Of a DNA stretch of 13,055 bases, positions 8,288-13,055 are shown piece by piece. The position numbers were made by a program, and so were the translations under genes. Where the stretch lies: NCBI GenBank assembly GCA_027482985.1, contig JAIXVO010000187.1, forward strand, positions 1 to 13,055, given 5' to 3'. The DNA is from Cyanobacteriota bacterium (lineage in GTDB: Bacteria; Cyanobacteriota; Cyanobacteriia; Leptolyngbyales; Leptolyngbyaceae). Position 1 is the first letter of the stretch, and every line of letters begins with the position of its first letter. The notes below the pieces were generated by a model. The model was not told where the DNA came from. It was given only the letters and a program-made list of their open reading frames with translations, and made no database searches.

Positions 8288-9031
8288 ATGCACAGCGTTC
8301 TCAAGTTGTTGTTTATTCGGCACGCTCAATCCACTGGCAATCTGGAAAAGCGGATGCAGGGACATGGCGAGTTTGAGTTATCGGAGCAGGGGCGACAGCA
8401 GGCGGAAAAGTTAGCCAGCCGCCTGTTAGCCGAAGCCTGGGTGCCGTCCCATGTGTATAGCAGTCCGTTAAAACGAGCGGCTGAAACGACGCAAATTTTA
8501 GTGGACTATTTTCAGACTGCCCCGCTGCCTGCCGCCGTCAGTGATTTGATCGATGCCACCGTCACCACCCCGATGGAAGACCTGGAGACGGGCACACCGC
8601 CGATCGCGATCGCCTATGCCGACGAGTTGAAGGAATTTCAGAATGGGATTTTCCAGGGATTGACCTGGGCGGAGGCCATGAGTCAGTATCCAGAGTTGTG
8701 TCAGGCGTTGGAGTCGTCGCCGGATTGGATTCCGATCCCGCAAGCCGAAACCCTGGAGGCGGCGCGATCGCGGGCGCACCAATTCATCCAGCGCTTACTG
8801 CAACATCATCGGAATGGCGATCAGGTGTGGATCGTCAGCCATAGCTGGATTATGCAACACCTGATTGCGGAACTGCTGGAGTGCGATCGCTCCTGGCGAC
8901 TGCGAGCCAGCAATACGGCCTTGTTTGAATTTTGGGTGGATCGCGATCGCTGGGAGCGGACGGATCAGAACCGTTTCAATACCGATCTGTGGCAAGTGCG
9001 GCGCTTCAACGATTGTCAGCATTTGCACTAA
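8288..9031 (+). CDS. Histidine phosphatase family protein
   Basis: A 247-residue soluble protein of the phosphoglycerate-mutase-like histidine phosphatase superfamily. The signature FIRHAQSTGN puts the phospho-accepting His at residue 12, with Ala in place of the common Gly of RHG. SSPLKRAAET supplies Arg63, EFQNGIFQGLTW supplies the acidic residue Glu116, and VSHSWIMQH holds the second catalytic His at 185. All four catalytic positions are therefore present. An insert of about 30 residues before Glu116 is longer than in minimal members. The substrate cannot be told from sequence; a small phosphorylated metabolite is usual for the family. GAGGG lies six bases before the ATG, which fixes the start. 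A promoter-like pair just downstream suggests that the next gene is transcribed separately. Confidence 0.9.
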   Translation: MHSVLKLLFIRHAQSTGNLEKRMQGHGEFELSEQGRQQAEKLASRLLAEAWVPSHVYSSPLKRAAETTQILVDYFQTAPLPAAVSDLIDATVTTPMEDLETGTPPIAIAYADELKEFQNGIFQGLTWAEAMSQYPELCQALESSPDWIPIPQAETLEAARSRAHQFIQRLLQHHRNGDQVWIVSHSWIMQHLIAELLECDRSWRLRASNTALFEFWVDRDRWERTDQNRFNTDLWQVRRFNDCQHLH

Positions 9032-9041
9032 TTCGCAAAAC

Positions 9042-9070
9042 TTGAGGTATTCTTAACCAACCCTCATAAT
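9042..9070 (+). promoter_or_regulatory. Candidate promoter of the 296-aa membrane protein gene
   Basis: TTGAGG (9042-9047), a 17-base spacer and CATAAT (9065-9070) give a good sigma70-type pair. It would produce a leader of about 100 bases before the start at 9180. Confidence 0.5.
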
Positions 9071-9179
9071 AAAGAATTGCAGATTGGGGTGACTGCAACC
9101 CTGAACCTGCAAGTGCGTGCATCGGGTGTAAGTAGGGACAGGAATCAGTCGGGGTTAATTCATATCTGCCGAACGAGCC

Positions 9180-10070
9180 ATGACTAACGAAGCAAACGAC
9201 ATTTACAAACAAGCCAAAAACGGAAGTGTGGCGGCCATCATTCAAGTCTTGAATGAAAAGCTGACCGACTCCGGAGTCAGAACTCGCGCTGTATTCGCCG
9301 ATGGCATGTTGCAATTGCTGTGCGAAGGGCAAACCCTCGACCAATTGGAGCAACCCATTTTGGTCGAGCGGATTCGGACGATTTTGGAAAGCATTTCGCC
9401 CCGCAGCATTCGCAAAGTCAACATTTACAGCCGGATCGTGCGGGAACAGCAACTCCTGTGGCTGGATGAAATTCATCGCGATCGCGAAAATCAAGTACTT
9501 TGGTCCGAAATCATCACCCTGAAGCAACCCCACTTCTTCAAACGCCTGCAAGATGATTGGGCCGATCGCAGTCTGGATCACAGCCGCTCCGAAAAACCAA
9601 CCGCGCCCCCCCAGCGCACCTCCTCCAGAACGCGAGAAAAACGCCAATTTCGGCGCGGGTTAGTGGGCGGCATTATCGCCAGTAGTTTGCTGCTGTTCGG
9701 GGGTTGGTGGCTTTATACCCGTTGGGTAGAAAATAATTTGCAACCAGTGGAAGTTGCCGTCAATGCTGAGCGATCGCCCGTTCCCGCCGCCTCGCCGCAA
9801 TCAGCTCGGATTGCCACCAAAGCGGATGATCCGTTTGCCGATGCCGTTCGTTTAGCAGAACGCACGTCGCAGGGTAGCCAAACCGCCAAAACTGCCGCCG
9901 AGTGGTTGGCTTTAGCCGCACAATGGCAAAAAGCCTCAGATTTGATGGCGCAGGTCGAAGCCGCTGATACCCGCTACAAAACGGCTCAGGATCGGGTGGG
10001 CAGCTATCGGCAAAACAGTCAAGTGGCATTGGCGAAAGCCCGCCAGATTCAACCGAGTTCAACGCCCTAG
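9180..10070 (+). CDS. Hypothetical single-pass membrane protein
   Basis: A 296-residue protein I cannot assign to a named family. Residues 5-120 form a soluble domain that looks like a cyanobacterial module of unknown function (GSVAAIIQVLNEKL near the N-terminus). Residues 135-158 are basic and Pro/Ser-rich. One membrane helix spans about 160-180, preceded by Arg/Lys, which suggests that the N-terminal domain stays in the cytoplasm. The C-terminal 110 residues are Ala/Gln-rich, predicted helical and probably periplasmic, with coiled-coil-like AEWLALAAQWQKASDLM. No catalytic motif is visible. The ATG at 9180 has only a weak GAACGAG-like sequence upstream, but the frame has no better start. It stands alone between a promoter-like region and a 154-bp gap. 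Confidence 0.75.
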   Translation: MTNEANDIYKQAKNGSVAAIIQVLNEKLTDSGVRTRAVFADGMLQLLCEGQTLDQLEQPILVERIRTILESISPRSIRKVNIYSRIVREQQLLWLDEIHRDRENQVLWSEIITLKQPHFFKRLQDDWADRSLDHSRSEKPTAPPQRTSSRTREKRQFRRGLVGGIIASSLLLFGGWWLYTRWVENNLQPVEVAVNAERSPVPAASPQSARIATKADDPFADAVRLAERTSQGSQTAKTAAEWLALAAQWQKASDLMAQVEAADTRYKTAQDRVGSYRQNSQVALAKARQIQPSSTP

Positions 10071-10224
10071 TAGGCTGATGTGCCCACCCCATAGTCGTTA
10101 AGCTGACGCGAATCTACTCGTCATCCGGATTGGTGGGAGGTTGGCCTGTAGTTGTGACAGAGTTGACGCCCCCCTGTGGGACACACCCTCGCTGATTGCT
10201 CCTTTCCACTGACTGACATTCCCC

Positions 10225-10863
10225 ATGAGAGACATCCTGCAAAACGCCCTGGAAGCTTTTAATCGCCATAGTGGTTGGATTATTTGGAATTTGTTTCTGG
10301 CGTTTATTCCGCTGGTGTTGAGCTTTTTCCTCTACCGTCGCCGCAGTACTCGTCGATCGCTGCTCTGGTGGGTCGCCTTCCTGGTCTTCTTCGCGTTTCT
10401 ACCCAATGCTCCGTATTTGCTGACGGACATCATTCATCTGATTCGCGCCACGCGATCGGGCTACTCCGCCTTTGTTATCACCCTGATTTTCATTCCGCTG
10501 CATTTGTTTGCCATCATCGCAGGCTTTCAGGCTTACGTCATCTCGGTGATGAATCAGAGTGATTACGTGAAGCGAATTGGGCTGGAAAAATACGTCCTCT
10601 GGTCAGAACTCATCACCCATGCGCTAGCGGCGATCGGGGTTTACCTGGGTCGCTTCCGTCGCTTCAACAGTTGGGATTTTGTCACCGACCCCGGCAATGT
10701 CCTGGTTTCGACGCTGGATGACCTCACCTCGAAACGGCCAATCGTCGTCATTGCGATTTCGTTTGTCGGCCTCACGATCCTCTACTGGATCGTCAAACAA
10801 ATCAATTTAGGTTTAATGCTCCGTTTCAAAGAACTCAGAGCCAACGGAGACTGGTTTGAGTAA
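10225..10863 (+). CDS. DUF1361 integral membrane protein
   Basis: A 212-residue protein with about five membrane helices at residues 18-37, 46-66, 80-107, 124-142 and 172-190. The segment FAFLPNAPYLLTDIIHL and the later YLGRFRRFNSWD are characteristic of DUF1361, a family of unknown function found in cyanobacteria and some Gram-positives. Its role is not known, and the neighbours give no clue. The start at 10225 gives a full-length family member; no strong ribosome site is present. The 154-bp gap upstream shows no clear terminator. The gene ends eight bases before the decayed HicB-like frame on the other strand, which marks the edge of the accessory region. Confidence 0.88.
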   Translation: MRDILQNALEAFNRHSGWIIWNLFLAFIPLVLSFFLYRRRSTRRSLLWWVAFLVFFAFLPNAPYLLTDIIHLIRATRSGYSAFVITLIFIPLHLFAIIAGFQAYVISVMNQSDYVKRIGLEKYVLWSELITHALAAIGVYLGRFRRFNSWDFVTDPGNVLVSTLDDLTSKRPIVVIAISFVGLTILYWIVKQINLGLMLRFKELRANGDWFE

Positions 10864-10870
10864 AGGGCTT

Positions 10871-11053
10871 TCAGCTTGATAAAAGTTCGACTGGCGCGGG
10901 TTCAATGTAGAGGGCGATCGCCTCTTGAATGTTGGCGAGTGCCTCTTCCTCACTGGCTCCAACTGATGTGCACCCTGGTAGTTCGGGACACCACACAGCC
11001 CAATCTCCAAATCCAATCGGAATCGGCGATCGTCTGATAGCGCGACTTGCCCA
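10871..11053 (-). pseudogene. Degenerate HicB-like antitoxin fragment
   Basis: On the minus strand the open frame from 11053 to the stop at 10871 contains WAVWCPELPGCTS followed by SEEEALANIQEAIALYIEP. This is the conserved HicB core seen also in the intact hicB 500 bp away (WVVECPSIPGCVS and KQEALENIKDAIS). The usual N-terminal strand, of the MRxxVxLDxDEDG type, is missing. The frame has no ATG, GTG or TTG before the core and an in-frame TGA at 11056-11054 closes it. It is therefore most likely a remnant whose 5' end was lost or shifted in frame. No hicA partner is visible beside it. Confidence 0.6.
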
Positions 11054-11117
11054 TCAACGACAGGGTAAATGGGAGGGACAAGTCCACTATTTACCGCTTC
11101 GTTAAAGCCGCAACATG

Positions 11118-11202
11118 GTCTAACAATTAAATGTAGCGGAGAATGAAAGCCTCTGGTGCCTGGTTCGGGTTGATCTGCCGCCCCTGATTTGAGCCGTTAG
11201 CT
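11118..11202 (+). repeat. attC-like element, copy A
   Basis: This 85-bp stretch begins GTCTAAC and ends GTTAGCT. These resemble the R'' (RYYYAAC) and R' (GTTRRRY) core sites of integron attC sites, although the sixth base of the right core breaks the consensus. Inner arms can pair imperfectly, for example AAAT with ATTT next to the ends. Copy B at 11831 has exactly the same length and the same ends in the same orientation, but a different middle, as attC sites do. The match continues for about 23 bases beyond the right end in both copies. Confidence 0.45.
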
Positions 11203-11363
11203 GGTTCCGCCACCAGCGCGATCGCCCTTCTAAGCTGTCCTTCGATGCCGAGAATCTACTCCATGCCGATGGTGAACTAGCACTTCAATTGGCTGATGGT
11301 TACGGTGTTTATGCTAATCACGGTAAATCCCCGTTTAACGCCAGAGTAAAATGGTGGAAGTAA
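11193..11363 (+). pseudogene. Possible coding remnant, unidentified
   Basis: A frame open from after a TGA at 11190-11192 to the stop at 11361-11363 reads like real protein, ending LADGYGVYANHGKSPFNARV-KWWK. It has no ATG, GTG or TTG start before its core and overlaps the end of repeat copy A. I do not recognise the family. It may be the 3' end of a gene cut off by insertion or deletion, or a chance open frame. Confidence 0.25.
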
Positions 11364-11386
11364 GCCTTTCTTTGAGGAAACAGATT

Positions 11387-11593
11387 ATGAGGTTTAGCGT
11401 CACGCTTGATCGCGATGAGGATGGAGTTTGGGTTGTGGAGTGCCCTAGTATTCCTGGGTGTGTGAGTCAAGGTCAGACCAAACAAGAAGCTCTCGAAAAT
11501 ATTAAAGATGCGATCTCTGCGTGTCTACAGGTTCGGGCAGAACGCGGAATGCCTCTAACTGTAGAGACCCATCAGGTTGAGGTCGTTGCATAG
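11387..11593 (+). CDS. hicB: HicB-family antitoxin (short form)
   Basis: A 68-residue antitoxin of a type II toxin-antitoxin module that would bind and block the HicA RNase. The N-terminal MRFSVTLDRDEDG strand, the WVVECPSIPGC core and the helix QEALENIKDAIS match HicB-like antitoxins. At 68 residues it lacks the C-terminal DNA-binding domain (ribbon-helix-helix or helix-turn-helix) of longer HicB proteins, so autoregulation, if any, must work differently. I chose ATG 11387 because GAGG lies nine bases upstream and the family begins there; an ATG at 11351 would add 12 untypical residues. The stop codon overlaps the GTG start of hicA by one base, which implies translational coupling. The pair lies between two attC-like elements. 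Confidence 0.88.
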   Translation: MRFSVTLDRDEDGVWVVECPSIPGCVSQGQTKQEALENIKDAISACLQVRAERGMPLTVETHQVEVVA

Positions 11594-11817
11594 TGGGTTC
11601 CACGTTACCTGTAATGAGTGGGCGCGAAGTCGTGCGCGTCTTTGAATCGTTAGGTTGGGAGGCTGTGCGGCAGACGGGTAGCCATATCATCATGACAAAG
11701 GATGAGGAGCCTGTAACGCTTTCAATTCCTGATCACCGTGAAGTGGCAAAAGGAACTTTGCGAAGTTTGATTCGCACTGCTGGATTAACGATAGAGGAGT
11801 TTGTCGCTGCTAAGTAG
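11593..11817 (+). CDS. hicA: HicA-family toxin, mRNA interferase
   Basis: A 74-residue protein with a small double-stranded-RNA-binding-like fold, predicted to cleave mRNA. The pattern SGREVVRVFESLGWEAVRQTG followed by SHII puts the catalytic His at residue 31, and GTLRSLIRTAGLTIEEF is the typical C-terminal helix. The GTG at 11593 overlaps the last base of hicB and gives the N-terminus usual for cyanobacterial HicA (LPVMSGREVV); the ATG at 11614 would remove part of it. The antitoxin-first order hicB-hicA is the reverse of E. coli hicAB. No frameshift or missing key residue is seen, so it is probably functional. The first attC-like core of copy B lies 13 bases after the stop codon. Confidence 0.9.
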   Translation: MGSTLPVMSGREVVRVFESLGWEAVRQTGSHIIMTKDEEPVTLSIPDHREVAKGTLRSLIRTAGLTIEEFVAAK

Positions 11818-11830
11818 CTTGTAAATCGAA

Positions 11831-11915
11831 GTCTAACAAAGCAGTGGAGCGGGCAGTAGAAAGATTTCGCGCTTCGTTCTAGTCTCATCGCCGCTGCTCA
11901 CTTTCGCCGTTAGCT
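11831..11915 (+). repeat. attC-like element, copy B
   Basis: Also 85 bp, starting GTCTAACAA and ending GCCGTTAGCT. The inner arms AGTG-G-AGC and GCTCACT pair with a bulged base, and GGGC pairs imperfectly with GCCG, giving the bulged hairpin expected of attC. It begins 13 bases after the hicA stop codon, the usual place of attC in a gene cassette. Beyond the end, GCTGG and CCAGC form a further small hairpin also present in copy A. No integrase gene is in the window. Confidence 0.45.
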
Positions 11916-11927
11916 GGCTCGGCAACC

Positions 11928-12114
11928 AGCGCGATCGCGCATCTCGTAGGGTGTGTTGCGGCCAAGCAAACGCACCATCACTCCCATCGCTCATTCCACC
12001 CAAATTCACCTGAACGAGCATGAGAATATGCAGGTTAAGGATTAAAGTGAGGATGCCCATAGCCATTTGTGTTTGCTGTTCAGCAATGTAGCCTACAAGA
12101 TCTGCGATCTCACT
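11928..12114. mobile_element. MITE-like element with imperfect terminal inverted repeats, copy 1
   Basis: The first 49 bases (11928-11976) match the reverse complement of 12066-12114 at 33 of 49 positions by hand alignment, including GATCGC, GATCT-type and GTAGG blocks. The left arm also holds its own small hairpin, GGTGTGTT pairing with AACGCACC. The first 104 bases recur at 12952-13055 in the same orientation. The size (about 187 bp), terminal inverted repeats and lack of a convincing gene fit a miniature inverted-repeat element; exact ends and target duplication are not defined. Confidence 0.5.
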
Positions 12115-12161
12115 GTCTATGCACAAGTATTAGAGACGATTACCGTTGTACAATCTCCTCC

Positions 12162-12926
12162 ATGTACGACGACACCTGCCGCTTCCTTGCCGAACACTTC
12201 TCTGCCGATTTTGCCAGTTGGCTGCTGGGAGAGCCTATCACCCTAACCGAGATTCAACCCTCCGAACTCTCCCTTGACCCGATTCGCGCCGATGCCTTAA
12301 TTTTGCTGGAATCAGAGGCATCCGTTTTGCATCTCGAGTTTCAGACGCTCCCCAAGAATAATATTCCATTCCGCGTTTTGGATTACCGGGTACGACTGTA
12401 CCGAAAAGATCCAACTAAATCGGTGCAGCAAGTTGTGATTTATCTCAAGCAGACTTCATCAGAGTTAGCTTACCAAACCAGTTTTATGATGGAACGAACT
12501 CGCCATGAGTTTGATGTTATCCGTTTGTGGGAGCAGCCTGCCTCACTCTTTCTGCAATATCCTGGGTTGATTCCTTTTGCCGTTCTGGGTCAAAGTGCAG
12601 ATCCAGAAGAGACATTGCGCCAAGCTGCTCAAAGGGTGAATCAAATTGCTGACCCTACGATGCAAGCGAACCTGATGGCAGCTTCAGCGATTTTAGCTGG
12701 GTTAAAATTAGAAGATGAGGTCGTTTATCGCGTACTACGGAGAGACATCATGCAGGAATCCACTGTTTATCGCTCTATCCAGAGAGAAGCTCAGAAAGAA
12801 GAGAAGCGGACGATCGCGCTCAATCTCTTGCGTAGAAGTGTCGCGATTGACATCATTGCCCCTTCTACAGGCTTATCGGTTGAGGAAGTCCAACAACTTC
12901 AACAGCAACTTAAAGACTCCGCATAA
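12162..12926 (+). CDS. Rpn family recombination-promoting nuclease / putative transposase-like protein
   Basis: A 254-residue protein of the PD-(D/E)XK nuclease superfamily, Rpn type. In E. coli, Rpn proteins cut DNA and raise RecA-independent recombination; the role in cyanobacteria, where they occur in many copies, is unclear. Asp44 in RADALILL and E59-F-Q61 in LHLEFQT supply the catalytic D and E-x-Q. The LDYRVRLYR helix follows, and the C-terminus is a charged helical region ending in repeated Gln. I chose the ATG at 12162; there is no ribosome site, but TACAAT (12149-12154) lies seven bases before it, so a leaderless mRNA is possible. The frame is open 31 codons upstream into repeat DNA, which I exclude. 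It is flanked by direct copies of a MITE-like element. Confidence 0.82.
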   Translation: MYDDTCRFLAEHFSADFASWLLGEPITLTEIQPSELSLDPIRADALILLESEASVLHLEFQTLPKNNIPFRVLDYRVRLYRKDPTKSVQQVVIYLKQTSSELAYQTSFMMERTRHEFDVIRLWEQPASLFLQYPGLIPFAVLGQSADPEETLRQAAQRVNQIADPTMQANLMAASAILAGLKLEDEVVYRVLRRDIMQESTVYRSIQREAQKEEKRTIALNLLRRSVAIDIIAPSTGLSVEEVQQLQQQLKDSA

Positions 12927-12951
12927 AGCTGAAGTTAATCGACGGATGGAA

Positions 12952-13055
12952 AGCGCGATCGCGGATCTCGTAGGATGAGTTGCTGCCAAGCAAATGCACC
13001 ATCACCCCCAACGCTCATTCCACCCAAATTCACCTGAACGAGCATGAGAATATGC
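12952..13055. repeat. MITE-like element, copy 2 (cut by window end)
   Basis: These 104 bases align without gaps to 11928-12031 (offset 1024) with seven mismatches by eye; the last 45 or so are identical. It begins 25 bases after the rpn stop codon and runs off the window. Confidence 0.85.

Noticed and set aside
8130..8414. A frame overlapping the start of the histidine phosphatase
   Set aside because: It begins in the interspersed repeat and overlaps the RHA signature of the real gene in another frame.
11833..12126. A minus-strand 97-codon frame with a hydrophobic middle, overlapping the MITE-like element
   Set aside because: It needs a TTG start without a ribosome site, spans two different repeats, and the second repeat copy differs mostly at amino-acid-changing positions. 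It is best seen as chance openness of repeat DNA.

Overview
The window is chromosomal DNA from a cyanobacterium, most likely a filamentous or Leptolyngbya/Oscillatoria-type species. Three things support this: many copies of the HIP1 octamer GCGATCGC, degenerate heptanucleotide repeats of the STRR type, and a petH gene encoding ferredoxin-NADP+ reductase (FNR) with an N-terminal CpcD-like phycobilisome-linker domain next to a Calvin-cycle phosphoribulokinase gene. No rRNA, tRNA or CRISPR array was recognised.

Left part (1-3700): the start of an ISAs1-like transposase runs off the left edge on the minus strand, with its probable IS end at about 117. Next comes a cyanobacterial low-complexity-tail membrane protein, then a membrane-anchored Ser/Thr kinase. 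The kinase's N-terminal zinc-ribbon half is replaced by a 16-T homopolymer that reads as polyphenylalanine.

Photosynthesis core (3700-7580): petH (minus) and prk (plus) are divergent and share about 370 bp of regulatory DNA. petH keeps an internal Met112 preceded by a Shine-Dalgarno-like sequence, which fits the small FNR isoform of other cyanobacteria. FNR supplies NADPH, while phosphoribulokinase uses ATP to regenerate ribulose-1,5-bisphosphate and carries the conserved redox cysteine pairs. Downstream of prk lies a protein with about six RPI-centred repeats. It is followed by inverted arrays of heptanucleotide repeats and a perfect 27-bp hairpin that separates it from a convergent 65-aa gene.

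Middle (7580-10870): the 65-aa gene of unknown function, a multi-hairpin interspersed repeat, a histidine phosphatase, a single-pass membrane protein of unknown function, and a DUF1361 five-helix membrane protein.

Right part (10870-13055): an accessory, decaying region. It holds a broken HicB-like antitoxin on the minus strand, then an intact hicB-hicA toxin-antitoxin pair bracketed by two elements. Each element is exactly 85 bp, begins GTCTAAC and ends GTTAGCT, and so resembles an integron attC site. After these comes an Rpn-family PD-(D/E)XK nuclease gene flanked by direct copies of a MITE-like element with imperfect terminal inverted repeats; the second copy runs off the right edge. This cassette-like hicBA arrangement without a visible integrase, and the repeat-flanked rpn gene, are the most interesting parts of the window.
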